This document shows, piece after piece, positions 1 through 9,798 of a stretch of DNA of 64,000 bases (the stretch's first letter is position 1; each line of letters begins with the position of its first letter). This stretch comes from Microbacterium lacus (GTDB lineage Bacteria > Actinomycetota > Actinomycetes > Actinomycetales > Microbacteriaceae). Both the position numbers and the translations under genes were made by a program. The stretch is taken from positions 434,001 through 498,000 of the forward strand of contig NZ_NMUM01000005.1 in NCBI RefSeq assembly GCF_002812805.1. The letters are read 5' to 3'. The notes below the pieces were generated by a model. It was not told where the DNA came from, did not search any database, and saw nothing but the letters and a program-made list of their open reading frames with translations.

Positions 1-775
1 AGGTGGTGAGGCGGATATCGGGCGCCGAGGGAAGTGTGAGTGATTCGAACCCGAGGGTCATCTCGCCGACGACGGGGTGATTGATCCGTTTAGAACCGGT
101 GGTGTGGGTGCGGACGGTGTGGCTGCCCCACCAGGTGCGAAATTCTGTGCTGCGCGTGGCGAGTTCGCCGACGAGGCCGGAGAGTGCCTTGTCAGAAGGG
201 TCGTGCCCCGCGCGCAGGCGCAGTGAGGAGACCATCTCTCGGGCGATCGTCTCCCAGTCGGCGTAGAAGTCTCTGGATGCCGGGTCGAGGAACAGATACC
301 GGGCAGAGTTCACTGGTGGCTGACCCTCGGGAAACATGAATGGCAGAAGAGCGCGAGCGAGCGCGTTGGCCGCCAACGGTGTGCCGAGGGTGGAGAGTGC
401 GACTGTCGGCACGTCACGCATGGTGTCGATGAGTTGGACGATCCTCGGAGGCACTGGGGTCTCTCGTCTAGCGCGTGGTGCTCGGACGGGTCCGGTCGCT
501 GCCCGGGCGAGGTCGAAAAGGTGCTGTTGTTCGGCGTCGTTGAGCTGGAAGGCGTTCACGAGCGCGTAGAGCACGCTCTCCGAGACGCCGCCGAGGTCGC
601 CACGCTCCATCCGCGTGTAGTACGCCGTCGAGACGCCGGCAAGCTGCGCGACTTCTTCGCGACGCAGACCAGGTACGCGTCGCTCTCCTGCGAAGACGGT
701 CAGACCGGCTTTCTCGGGGGTGATGCGTCCGCGGAGTGCGGTCAGGAATTCCTGAACCTCGTGCCTGGTGTTCAT
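1..775 (-). CDS. XRE/MmyB-type transcriptional regulator, C-terminus cut by window edge
   Basis: Read on the minus strand from an ATG at 775, the frame stays open to base 1, so about 258 residues are visible and the C-terminus lies outside. Residues ~5-65 form a helix-turn-helix with the pattern GLRREEVAQLAGVSTAYYTR typical of XRE-family proteins. The rest resembles the MmyB-like ligand-binding domain, including the W-x-x-H...G-x-K...HP-x-VG pattern near residues 215-240. Members usually repress or activate an adjacent divergent oxidoreductase operon and sense a small ligand. Here it faces the aldo/keto reductase at 911 across a 135-bp gap holding a long inverted repeat. The ligand cannot be told from the sequence. 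Confidence 0.88.
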   Translation of the reverse strand, partial: MNTRHEVQEFLTALRGRITPEKAGLTVFAGERRVPGLRREEVAQLAGVSTAYYTRMERGDLGGVSESVLYALVNAFQLNDAEQQHLFDLARAATGPVRAPRARRETPVPPRIVQLIDTMRDVPTVALSTLGTPLAANALARALLPFMFPEGQPPVNSARYLFLDPASRDFYADWETIAREMVSSLRLRAGHDPSDKALSGLVGELATRSTEFRTWWGSHTVRTHTTGSKRINHPVVGEMTLGFESLTLPSAPDIRLTT

Positions 776-810
776 ATGTCCGACGGTAGCCCGCGCTTCC
801 GCGCCGCGGG

Positions 811-875
811 AGTCCCTGTCATTCACCCCCAGCGCGGCAGTATCAATCACATTGTGGGGGTGAATGCTAGGGACT
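811..875. promoter_or_regulatory. Near-perfect 20-bp inverted repeat between divergent regulator and reductase genes
   Basis: AGTCCCTGTCATTCACCCCC at 811-830 is answered by GGGGGTGAATGCTAGGGACT at 856-875: 18 of 20 positions pair, with a 25-bp AT-richer spacer containing TATCAATCACATT. It fills the middle of the divergent intergenic region, so it is a good candidate operator for the MmyB-type regulator at 1-775, controlling itself and the redox operon. The arms are far enough apart that two dimers, or a loop, may be involved. Confidence 0.65.
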
Positions 876-910
876 CTCACCTCGTTGTTGGCGGTGCTTA
901 GCGTGGAGGC

Positions 911-1792
911 ATGACCACTTCAACGATCACTCTGAACAACGGGGTCGAGATCCCCGCCATCGGCCTCGGTGTCTTCCAGACCCCGCCCGAGGAGACCGTC
1001 GCCGCTGTCGCGACCGCGCTCCGCACCGGATACCGCCACATCGACACCGCTGCCGCCTACGGAAACGAGAAAGAGGTCGGCCAGGGCATCCGCGAATCCG
1101 GCGTTCCCCGCGAAGACATCTTCATCGAGTCCAAAGTGTGGATCAGCGACTACGGCTACGACGAGACCCTCCACGCGTTCGAGAAGAGCGCCGCGAAGCT
1201 GGGCGTCGACCAGATCGACCTGTTCATCCTGCACCAGGCGCTACCGTCCGAGTTCGACAAGACCATCGCCGCGTACAAGGCGCTCGAGCAGCTCCTCTCC
1301 GATGGGAAGGTCCGCGCGATCGGTGTCAGCAACTTCATGCCCGAGCACCTGACCCCGCTGCTCGAGCAGACCGACATCGTGCCGGCGGTTAACCAGATCG
1401 AGCTGCACCCGTACTTCCAACAGAAGGAGCTTGTCGCGTTCCACCAGGAGCACGGCATCACTACCCAGGCGTGGTCGCCCATCGGCGGAATCACCTCCTA
1501 CCGGGAATCCGCGAAGCGCAGCTTCGACGAGCCCGTCATCTTGACGATCGGTGAGAAGTACGGCAAGTCCGCCGCGCAGGTGATGCTCCGCTGGCATATC
1601 CAGAAGGGCGTGCAGGTCATCCCGAAATCGACCAAGGCGCACCGCATCGCGGAGAACTTCGACGTCTTCGACTTCGAACTCACCGCCGACGAGATCGCTC
1701 AGATCGACTCGCTCGACACCGGCGTCCGCGGTGGACCCGAGCCCGACTTCATCACCCTCGAAAACTTCGGAAAGCCGATCCCCGAGGCGTGA
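911..1792 (+). CDS. Aldo/keto reductase (2,5-diketo-D-gluconate reductase-like)
   Basis: NADPH-dependent reductase of about the usual family length (293 aa), a cytosolic TIM barrel acting on aldehydes and ketones. The catalytic tetrad can be placed at Asp45 and Tyr50 (in HIDTAAAYGNE), Lys75 (ESKVW) and His108 (FILHQ). The C-terminal IPKST...R...N segment is the usual NADPH phosphate-binding region. A GTGGAGG Shine-Dalgarno lies just before the ATG at 911. It is the first gene of a co-directional set (flavodoxin, NAD-binding protein, second reductase), probably controlled through the inverted repeat upstream. The true substrate is unknown; carbonyl detoxification is a family-level guess. Confidence 0.93.
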   Translation: MTTSTITLNNGVEIPAIGLGVFQTPPEETVAAVATALRTGYRHIDTAAAYGNEKEVGQGIRESGVPREDIFIESKVWISDYGYDETLHAFEKSAAKLGVDQIDLFILHQALPSEFDKTIAAYKALEQLLSDGKVRAIGVSNFMPEHLTPLLEQTDIVPAVNQIELHPYFQQKELVAFHQEHGITTQAWSPIGGITSYRESAKRSFDEPVILTIGEKYGKSAAQVMLRWHIQKGVQVIPKSTKAHRIAENFDVFDFELTADEIAQIDSLDTGVRGGPEPDFITLENFGKPIPEA

Positions 1793-1860
1793 TCCAGCTG
1801 CGGGCGCGGACGACCCGAACGTTCGCGCCCGCTTCGCCCGACCTGGTCGAGAAGGAACGA

Positions 1861-2532
1861 ATGAATCGCCGCGACTTCCTCGCCGCCAGTGCTGTGCTCG
1901 GCGGCACAGTGCTCGCCTCCGTTCTTGCCGCCTGCACTCCGAATCGGGAGACCACCGTGACCACGCCGACCCCGACTGCAGAACCGACCGATGCTGCATC
2001 GTCGCCCGGTGCCGGGGGCCGGGTACTGCTGGCCTACTTCTCCCGCCCTGGCGAGAACTATTACTACGGCGACCGCATCGATCTTGAAGTCGGGAACACT
2101 CAGATTGTCGCGGAGATGATCGCCGCTGTGACCACTGTCGACGTTTATCGGATCGAAGCCTCCGATCCGTACCCGGACGACTACGAAGAGACCGTGCAAC
2201 GGAACGTGCGGGAAGAGAACGACGACGCCCGCCCCACGATCGCGAACCCCCTTCCCGACGTCACCGGCTACGACGTCATTCTGCTCGGCAGTCCCGTGTG
2301 GAACGTGCAGACCCCGATGATCATGCGCACCTTCGTCGAAGGCGTCGACTTCGCCGGGAAGATCATCCACCCGTTCGTCACGTACGCCGTGAGCGGTATG
2401 GGACGCGTCGACAGCGACTACGCAGATCTCTGCCCCGATTCCACGATCGCCGAAGGCCTCGCCGTGCAGGGCGAGACCGCCGCACAAGCCCAACCCGACG
2501 TCGAAGCCTGGCTTCGACGCATCGGACTCTGA
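1861..2532 (+). CDS. Flavodoxin-family lipoprotein with twin-arginine signal
   Basis: The ATG at 1861 follows GAGAAGGAACGA and gives 223 aa. The N-terminus has the RRDFL twin-arginine motif (residues 3-7), a hydrophobic stretch and a lipobox LAAC with Cys25, so export by Tat and lipid anchoring outside the membrane is predicted. A Thr/Pro-rich linker leads to a flavodoxin fold beginning VLLAYFSRPGENYYYGD, with an FMN-contacting GSPVWN segment near residue 143. Secreted flavodoxins of this type occur beside aldo/keto reductases and quinone reductases and are thought to take part in redox reactions; the partner is unknown. An upstream in-frame start at 1789 is unlikely because it would bury the signal peptide. 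Confidence 0.88.
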   Translation: MNRRDFLAASAVLGGTVLASVLAACTPNRETTVTTPTPTAEPTDAASSPGAGGRVLLAYFSRPGENYYYGDRIDLEVGNTQIVAEMIAAVTTVDVYRIEASDPYPDDYEETVQRNVREENDDARPTIANPLPDVTGYDVILLGSPVWNVQTPMIMRTFVEGVDFAGKIIHPFVTYAVSGMGRVDSDYADLCPDSTIAEGLAVQGETAAQAQPDVEAWLRRIGL

Positions 2533-2555
2533 ACGACCCACGGGAGAGAACCACC

Positions 2556-4325
<1,770 letters not shown>

Positions 4326-4373
4326 GAAGACCCCGACCTACCGAAACCACCGGCACCAGTGCCTACGCGTGGT

Positions 4374-4391
4374 GGGGCCGTTACCGGCCCC
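4374..4391 (-). terminator. Possible terminator hairpin at the end of the 313-aa gene
   Basis: GGGGCCG (4374-4380) pairs with CGGCCCC (4385-4391) over a 4-base loop and spans the stop codon of the minus-strand gene ending at 4381. There is no clear U-run in either direction, so termination activity is uncertain. Confidence 0.3.
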
Positions 4392-5322
4392 TGTCGGGAG
4401 CGCCGGGAGTCGGTCGCGGGGGCGGGTAGCCAGGAACATCCTCGAGCCGCTCGGGTGCTCCCGGGACCTTCGGGATGCGCGCGTACCAGCGTAAGGAGGT
4501 CGCCCGAAGGCGTTCCGCAAGTTGTGGCTCGTGGCCTGCGTAGTCGATGAACCGGAATACCCCATACTGAGTAACCCTGTTCGCAAGCATGAGGATTGCT
4601 GACATCGCGTCGACGTCTGGGAACGTGAACGGCTGGCCGTCGAGTTCGACGGACACCCGCAGTTCCAGCGATGGCCACATCTTTCCGTGGGCGGAGCCGG
4701 CAGATGCGCGCCATAGGCGCTCGACCTGCGCTGAGTCACCGAGGTCGCCAGCAGAGAACTTCGTCCGCACCTCCTGCGCCGCAGCCGTTACGAGCGTCAG
4801 GTAGGACGGGTCATCGACGTTGATCTTGTGAGTCTCGAGAATGTCGAGTAGCTGGAGCCGCTGCTGCCTGAGTTCTTCCTTGCGCTTCGGGTCTACCTCG
4901 GCTTTGCGCTGCTCCGCCCAGTCTGCGAGAACGAGCGACAGATGCCGCCGCAGCACCTCGCGTGGATCGCGCGAGGACATGACCCATACCGCTTGAGAGG
5001 CGGACTCGAGCGCCGCGCGTGCAAGCGTCTGTGACGGGCGCGCGTCGTGATGCACGACCGCATCAGTGTGGAAAGTCAGTGGCGCGACGTAGTCCGCCCA
5101 CATGCCAAGGTGTTCGAGCGCTGAGGATAGGTAAGCGCGACACCACTTCTCGCAAGACTCCGGCAGATCCCCGTCAATGATGCTGAACGGGGACCCATCG
5201 ATCGCCGGTGGCGTCTCCGTCAGCAGATCGCGCATGAGCCGAGCAGACTGCGCCACCTCCACCCACGAGCGCGACTGCTCTCGATCGACCGGGATACGGT
5301 TCGGTGCCTCGTCATCATTCAC
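4381..5322 (-). CDS. Uncharacterised 313-aa protein with a HEPN-like R-x6-H motif
   Basis: Starts at a GTG (5322). I do not recognise the family with certainty. The protein is mostly helical, with no signal peptide or membrane segment. It has a Leu/Arg-rich helical middle (ARAALESASQAVWVM...RRHLSLVLADWAEQR at ~101-139) and a conserved-looking LWRASAGSAHGKMW at ~203-216. That segment contains Arg205-x6-His212, the spacing of HEPN-domain ribonucleases (R-x4-6-H). Similar proteins with a WR...SG..HG motif are scattered through actinobacteria. It stands alone between the redox operon and an ABC exporter, both on the opposite strand. HEPN assignment is inference only; the proline-rich tail (last ~25 residues) looks disordered. 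Confidence 0.7.
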   Translation of the reverse strand: MNDDEAPNRIPVDREQSRSWVEVAQSARLMRDLLTETPPAIDGSPFSIIDGDLPESCEKWCRAYLSSALEHLGMWADYVAPLTFHTDAVVHHDARPSQTLARAALESASQAVWVMSSRDPREVLRRHLSLVLADWAEQRKAEVDPKRKEELRQQRLQLLDILETHKINVDDPSYLTLVTAAAQEVRTKFSAGDLGDSAQVERLWRASAGSAHGKMWPSLELRVSVELDGQPFTFPDVDAMSAILMLANRVTQYGVFRFIDYAGHEPQLAERLRATSLRWYARIPKVPGAPERLEDVPGYPPPRPTPGAPDRGR

Positions 5323-5545
5323 GGCGCGAGCGTATCGTGACTCGGCCGATTGGCCTTGAGCTTTCTTCGGCGTGAGACCTCCTGTCGAAAACCATGACTG
5401 GGTGCGACGGTCAATCGGCGACGGTGCTTCCTGTTCTGAAAAGTAGGTCTCGCTAGTGCGGGAATTGAGAGATGAGTTCGCAGATCAGGAAGGATGTGCG
5501 TATGCGCGGCGCTTCCTCTACTCACACCCTCCGTTTGCGTGTTTC

Positions 5546-6478
5546 ATGAACGCATCCGCCGCTATCCCCGCGATCGAGGTCGAGGGCCTCACCAAGCGGT
5601 ACAAGAAGGTCGTCGCGGTCGACGACGTGTCGTTCCAGGTCGAGGCCGGGGGAGTCTTCGCGTTCCTCGGAACCAACGGCGCCGGCAAGTCGACGACGAT
5701 CGGGTGCCTCACCACCGTCCTGCCTTTCGACGCGGGCCGCCTGATCGTGGCCGGGCGAGACATCCCTACCGACGGCGAAGCGATCCGCCGGAGCATCGGC
5801 GTCGTCTTCCAGGACTCCGTGCTCGACGATGCGCTCACGGCACGCGAGAACCTGCGCATCCGTGCGCGCTTCTCGATGACGGATGCCTCGGCGATCAACG
5901 ACCGCATCGCCGAGCTGTCGGCACTCATCGAGCTGGACGAGTTCCTCGACCGCCGCTACGGCAAGCTCTCGGGCGGGCAGCGCCGCCGCGTCGACATCGC
6001 CCGGGCTCTGCTGCACGAACCCGCGATCCTGTTCCTCGACGAACCGACCGCGGGCCTCGACCCTGCCAGCCGCGCGGTCGTCTGGTCGACGATCCACGAA
6101 CTGGGGGAGCGATCGGGACTGACCGTCTTCCTGACCACGCACTATATGGAAGAGACCGAGGAGGCCGATCGCGTCTGCATCATCGACGCGGGCCGGATCA
6201 TCGCCGAGGGGACGCCCGCCGAGCTGCGTGCCCGGCACAGCCGCAGCATCCTGACCATCACGACCCGCGACCGCGCGGGCCTGCTCGCACTCGCCCTGAC
6301 CTCGGGAGCGGTCGCGACGGGAGAAGGAGACGTCCTCTCGATCGCTGTGCCCGATGCGGGCCTCGCCCGAAGTCTCCTCGCCGCCCATGGTGACGACGTG
6401 GTCGACTTCGAGTTCCGCCACGGCAGCATGGATGACGTCTTCCTCGCGTTGACCGGACGCGAAGGGATCGAGAACTGA
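5546..6478 (+). CDS. ABC transporter ATP-binding protein (DrrA/CcmA-type exporter)
   Basis: 310-aa nucleotide-binding subunit with all expected motifs: Walker A GTNGAGKST (~residues 42-50), Q-loop VVFQD, signature LSGGQRRRV, Walker B ILFLDEPTAGLD and the H-loop TTHYMEE. The C-terminal ~80 residues match the extension seen in drug-exporter type ATPases. The ATG at 5546 is chosen because the family begins a few residues before IEVEGLTKRY; an in-frame GTG at 5456 would add 30 unrelated residues. No good ribosome-binding site is seen before 5546, so the start is the least sure part. It overlaps the next gene by one base (TGATG), so the two are translated together. Confidence 0.92.
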   Translation: MNASAAIPAIEVEGLTKRYKKVVAVDDVSFQVEAGGVFAFLGTNGAGKSTTIGCLTTVLPFDAGRLIVAGRDIPTDGEAIRRSIGVVFQDSVLDDALTARENLRIRARFSMTDASAINDRIAELSALIELDEFLDRRYGKLSGGQRRRVDIARALLHEPAILFLDEPTAGLDPASRAVVWSTIHELGERSGLTVFLTTHYMEETEEADRVCIIDAGRIIAEGTPAELRARHSRSILTITTRDRAGLLALALTSGAVATGEGDVLSIAVPDAGLARSLLAAHGDDVVDFEFRHGSMDDVFLALTGREGIEN

Positions 6479-7356
6479 TGGGCGTCGTCAGCACGATCAT
6501 CGGCCGGAACCTGCGCCTGTTCTTCCGCGACCGCCTCAACGTCTTCTTCTCGCTGCTGTCGGCGATCATCCTCTTCGCGCTCTACACGCTATTCCTCGGC
6601 AACCTGCAGACGACCGGCCTGCAAGAGTCGTTCCCCGACGCGACAACCGCCGAGATCAAGGCCTTTGTCGACTCGTGGATGTTCGCCGGCATCGTCGGTA
6701 TGACGTCGATCACGACGGGTCTGGGTGCGCTCGGAGTTTTGGTCGAGGATGCTGCATCCAGCCGATTCCGCGACTTTCTGGTCTCGCCGATCCGGCGCGG
6801 CCAGATCGTCGCCGGGTATCTGTTCGCTGCATTGATCGTCGCCCTGCTGATGACGCTCATCGTGCTCGTCATCAGCCTGATCTACCTCTGGCTCGTCGAC
6901 GGAGTCGTGCTGCCACCGCTCTCGGTGCTGCGGATCGTCGGATGGGTCGCCCTGTCCGGTGCCGCCTTCACCGCGCTCTCGGCCTTCGTGGTGTCGTTCC
7001 TGTCGTCGAACAATGCGTTCTCGGCGATGTCCACGATTGTCGGCACGATCCTCGGATTCGTGGCGGGCGCCTACATCCCCGTCGGATCCTTGCCGGAGGC
7101 CGTGCGCGAAGTCATCAACGCGCTGCCGTTCGCGCAGTCGTCGATGGTGTTGCGCCGTGAGTTCACCCAGGGCCCCCTCGACACGCTGTCGGGCGGGGTG
7201 CCCGAGGCATCCGATTCGATTGCGCTCTTCTACGGCATCGACCTGACCGTCGGGGACTGGACCGTCACGGCCGTGTTCGTCGCCGCGATTCTGGGCGCGA
7301 TGATCGTGGTGTTCTTCGCCCTCGCCTCGGCGCGGATTCGGGCCCGCATCGTCTGA
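6478..7356 (+). CDS. ABC-2 type transporter permease
   Basis: 292-aa integral membrane protein with about six hydrophobic segments (~residues 22-40, 60-82, 110-145, 150-172, 178-200, 262-285). This is the ABC-2 permease layout, including the conserved amphipathic segment RFRDFLVSPIRRGQIVAGY between TM2 and TM3. It forms the membrane part of the exporter whose ATPase is encoded immediately upstream with an overlapping start. Pairs like this export drugs, lipids or polysaccharides; the cargo cannot be inferred. Confidence 0.92.
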   Translation: MGVVSTIIGRNLRLFFRDRLNVFFSLLSAIILFALYTLFLGNLQTTGLQESFPDATTAEIKAFVDSWMFAGIVGMTSITTGLGALGVLVEDAASSRFRDFLVSPIRRGQIVAGYLFAALIVALLMTLIVLVISLIYLWLVDGVVLPPLSVLRIVGWVALSGAAFTALSAFVVSFLSSNNAFSAMSTIVGTILGFVAGAYIPVGSLPEAVREVINALPFAQSSMVLRREFTQGPLDTLSGGVPEASDSIALFYGIDLTVGDWTVTAVFVAAILGAMIVVFFALASARIRARIV

Positions 7357-7402
7357 GTCTCAGCCCGCGAAGGCGAAGCGCCCGCCGGGATAGGCTGGAC
7401 GG

Positions 7403-8134
7403 GTGAATGCGAGCCCGACAGACCAGCGCCGATTGCTGGAGATCGCCGAGCTCGACGCGCAGCTCCGCGCGTCAAATGCCCTGCGCCAGAATCCCCCCCA
7501 AGCCCCGCGTGTGAAAGAACTCCTCGCCGCGCGGCAAGCCCTCTCGCACGAGTTGTCGCGTCGCCAAGGTGCACGCGACGACCTGCAGCTCGAGATCTCG
7601 CGGGTCGAGTCCGACGTCAAGGTTGTCGAGGCGCGACGTAAGCGCGACGAAGAGCTGCTGCAGAAGGTCTCGAACCCGAAGGATGCCGCGGGCCTCGAGC
7701 ACGAGCTCGCCTCGCTGGCGCGTCGGCAGGGTGACCTCGAGGATGCCGAGCTGGAGCTGATGGAGAAGCTCGAACAGGTCGAGGCATCCGTTGCCGAGCA
7801 GGAGCGCCTCGTCACCGAAACGAACGAAGAGGGCACGCGGCTCTCGAACGAGGCCAAGGCCGTCGTCGCCGAGGCGACCGCCCGCATCGAGCATCTGACC
7901 CGCGACCGTGCGGCCGTCGTCGGGACGGTGCCGCCGGAACTCCTGGCACTGTTCGAGCGGCTGACCGCCCGCAGTGACGGCGCGGCGCTACTGCGCGCGC
8001 GCACCTGCGGCGGATGCCACATGGTGCTTTCGGGTACCGATCTACAGGTGATCCGGGGGAAGGCCGACGACGAGATCGTGAACTGCCCCGAGTGCGGCTG
8101 CATCTTGGTGCGGACGAACGAATCGGGCCTGTGA
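7403..8134 (+). CDS. C4-type zinc-ribbon protein with long coiled coil (CT398-like)
   Basis: 243 aa from a GTG. A TAGGCT hexamer lies 6 nt before this GTG, so the mRNA is probably leaderless. Residues ~10-180 form a continuous coiled coil rich in Glu, Arg, Leu and Ala. The C-terminus is a zinc ribbon with CGGCHMVL and CPECGCILV (two C-x2-C pairs). Actinobacterial homologues are regularly found just before an RNase H gene, as here (10 bp gap). Binding to nucleic acid or to the replication/flagellar machinery has been proposed for relatives, but the function is not established. Confidence 0.88.
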   Translation: MNASPTDQRRLLEIAELDAQLRASNALRQNPPQAPRVKELLAARQALSHELSRRQGARDDLQLEISRVESDVKVVEARRKRDEELLQKVSNPKDAAGLEHELASLARRQGDLEDAELELMEKLEQVEASVAEQERLVTETNEEGTRLSNEAKAVVAEATARIEHLTRDRAAVVGTVPPELLALFERLTARSDGAALLRARTCGGCHMVLSGTDLQVIRGKADDEIVNCPECGCILVRTNESGL

Positions 8135-8144
8135 GCCGGTCCCG

Positions 8145-8660
8145 ATGAGCGGGGCGCTCTGGGACGACCCGATCGCGCCGCCGGCCGCGCCCGACCTGAT
8201 CGTCGAGGCTGACGGCGGATCGCGCGGCAACCCGGGCATCGCCGCGGGCGGAGCTGTCGTCCTCGACGCGACGACCGGCGAAGTGCTCGTCGAAGTCGGT
8301 GTCTATGTGGGCATGGCGAGCAACAACGTGGCCGAGTACCGGGGCATGATCGAGGGTTTGCGTGCCGCATTCGAGCGAGAGCCGGCATCCGTTCGCGTGC
8401 GTCTCGACTCCAAGCTCGTGGTCGAGCAGATGACCGGACGCTGGAAGATCAAGCACCCCGACATGCAGGCCCTGGCCCGCGAGGCTCGTGAGCTCATCGC
8501 CGGGCGGCAGGTGAGCTTCGAATGGATCCCGCGGGCGCAGAACGCGAGAGCGGATGCCGCGGCCAACTCGTCGATGGACCGTCGCGAGAGCTTTCGCCGC
8601 GACCTGGCGGCTGAGCTCGGTGGTTTGACCGGCGCGGGGCGGCGAGGCATCCGCGGCTAG
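8145..8660 (+). CDS. Ribonuclease HI family protein
   Basis: 171-aa RNase H-fold protein expected to cut the RNA strand of RNA-DNA hybrids. The four acidic catalytic positions can be placed: Asp in EADGGSRGNPG, Glu in NNVAEYRGMIEGL, Asp in VRLDSKLVVEQM and Asp in ARADAAAN. Many actinobacterial homologues carry a C-terminal acid phosphatase (CobC-like) domain; this one does not and ends ~15 residues after the RNase H fold. It sits 10 bp after the zinc-ribbon gene. Its TAG stop (8658-8660) is the first half of the TAGACT -10 hexamer of rnpB. Confidence 0.92.
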   Translation: MSGALWDDPIAPPAAPDLIVEADGGSRGNPGIAAGGAVVLDATTGEVLVEVGVYVGMASNNVAEYRGMIEGLRAAFEREPASVRVRLDSKLVVEQMTGRWKIKHPDMQALAREARELIAGRQVSFEWIPRAQNARADAAANSSMDRRESFRRDLAAELGGLTGAGRRGIRG

Positions 8661-8670
8661 ACTTGCGGCG

Positions 8671-9040
8671 CGAGTGGGTCGGCTGGACGGTCGCGTCACG
8701 AGGGTTTTCTTTCGTGCCGAGGAACGTCCGGGCTCCACAGGGCAGGGCGGTGGGTAACACCCACCCGGAGTGATCCGCGAGACAGTGCCACAGAAAACAG
8801 ACCGCCGCGGGCAACCGCGGTAAGGGTGAAACGGTGGTGTAAGAGACCACCAGGGACCGCGGTGACGCGGTCTGCTCGGTAAACCTCGCCCGGAGCAAGG
8901 TCAGACAGGGGATGTTGACGCGGCCCGCCGAGTCCTCGGGTAGACCGCTAGAACGGCATGGCAACGTGTCGTCGAGAGAGATGACCGTCCACGGGGCTCA
9001 CGCCCCCGGACAGAACCCGGCGTACAGGCCGGCCCACTCG
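8671..9040 (+). ncRNA. rnpB: RNase P RNA, class A
   Basis: About 370 nt. The ends pair as helix P1: CGAGTGGGTCGGCTGG at the 5' end with CCGGCCCACTCG ending at 9040. The conserved core is present: GAGGAACGTCCGGGCTCC-like sequence (here CGAGGAACGTCCGGGCTCC at ~8719), the ACAGNGCCACAGAAA segment, GGTAAGGGTGAAACGGTG, and the late TAGACCGCTAGAACGGC motif. The RNA is the catalytic subunit that trims the 5' leader of tRNA precursors. A -10-like TAGACT at 8658-8663 puts the transcript start at about 8671, matching the first P1 base. Confidence 0.96.
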
Positions 9041-9060
9041 CCCTCTCTCTGCTGCCACGT

Positions 9061-9142
9061 CGCGAGTGCACGACTTCGTCGCGAGTGCACGACTTCGTCG
9101 CGAGTGCACGACTTCGATCGCGCGCGTAGCCCGTGCACTCGC
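9061..9142. repeat. Three 19-bp direct repeats followed by an inverted copy
   Basis: CGCGAGTGCACGACTTCGT occurs at 9061-9079 and 9080-9098, and with its last base changed at 9099-9117. The reverse complement of its core, CGTGCACTCG, follows at 9132-9141 and pairs perfectly with CGAGTGCACG of the third copy, giving a 10-bp stem. The array lies ~20 bp downstream of rnpB. The rest of 9143-9275 shows no gene. Confidence 0.8.
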
Positions 9143-9275
9143 ACACAACCCGTACATTCGTGGGCTAGACGGATGTGGATGGCACCGAGACCGCCACTTA
9201 GCACCGAGAGCGCCGCTTATCCACGGCGAAGAACCGGCGGCCTCGGCAGCAAACGGCGCTCTCGGCATCCGTGGG

Positions 9276-9716
9276 TCAGTCGAAGCGACGGCCCTCTTCG
9301 CGCGGACTACCGATCAGGAAGAAGAACAGAACGATCCAACCGATCACGGGCAAGAACGTCAGAAAGAACCAGGCACCGCTTCTGTCGGTGTCGTGCAGCC
9401 GTCGCCATGTAAGCGCCAGGTTGGGCAGCAGCGTCCCGAGGCCGTAGATCAGGGCGATCGCACCGGGCACTGTTGTGACGACACCACCGGGTCCACCCGC
9501 CAGCGGCAGGGCGACCGCCCCGTTCTGCCAGCCCTCGGCGCCCGACACGGCGGCGATGGTGTTGAGGACGATGATGATCAGCGCATTCGTGAGAACCCAC
9601 CACCAGTATTCGCTCCGACTCGCACGGCCGCGAAAAATGGAGTAATTACCGAAGAATCGGGCGATGGCCGAGCCCCACGAGGCGCCGTAGAGCGGACGAT
9701 CAAGTGGCGCAGACAT
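9276..9716 (-). CDS. DUF805 membrane protein
   Basis: 146 aa with the DUF805 pattern: SIFRGRASRSEYWWWVL near residue 27, then membrane segments (~40-58, 82-102, 118-140) and the WRRLHDTDRSGAWFFL motif. DUF805 proteins are small inner-membrane proteins of unknown function. On its strand, TAGCGT ends 6 nt before the ATG at 9716, so the transcript is probably leaderless. The next gene upstream on this strand is ppgK; a REP-like element lies between them. Confidence 0.9.
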   Translation of the reverse strand: MSAPLDRPLYGASWGSAIARFFGNYSIFRGRASRSEYWWWVLTNALIIIVLNTIAAVSGAEGWQNGAVALPLAGGPGGVVTTVPGAIALIYGLGTLLPNLALTWRRLHDTDRSGAWFFLTFLPVIGWIVLFFFLIGSPREEGRRFD

Positions 9717-9762
9717 CCTTCGACGCTACCTCGTGAGGTCTGACGAGCAACGAGGCGCGGCT

Positions 9763-9786
9763 GGTCCCTCGACAGGCTCAGGGACC
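9763..9786. repeat. REP-like palindrome, single copy
   Basis: A 24-bp imperfect palindrome with core TCGACAGGCTCAG and GGTCCC/GGGACC ends, lying between the 3' end of ppgK and the 5' side of the DUF805 gene. The same core recurs at 31639-31712 and 44266-44329. Confidence 0.75.
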
Positions 9787-9798
9787 GGGGCGAGCGAC

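Noticed and set aside
5456..5545. N-terminal extension of the ABC ATPase from a GTG at 5456
   Set aside because: Adds residues unlike the family; the conserved start is close to 5546.
9061..9142. CRISPR array
   Set aside because: The 19-bp units are directly abutting without spacers and no cas genes are present.
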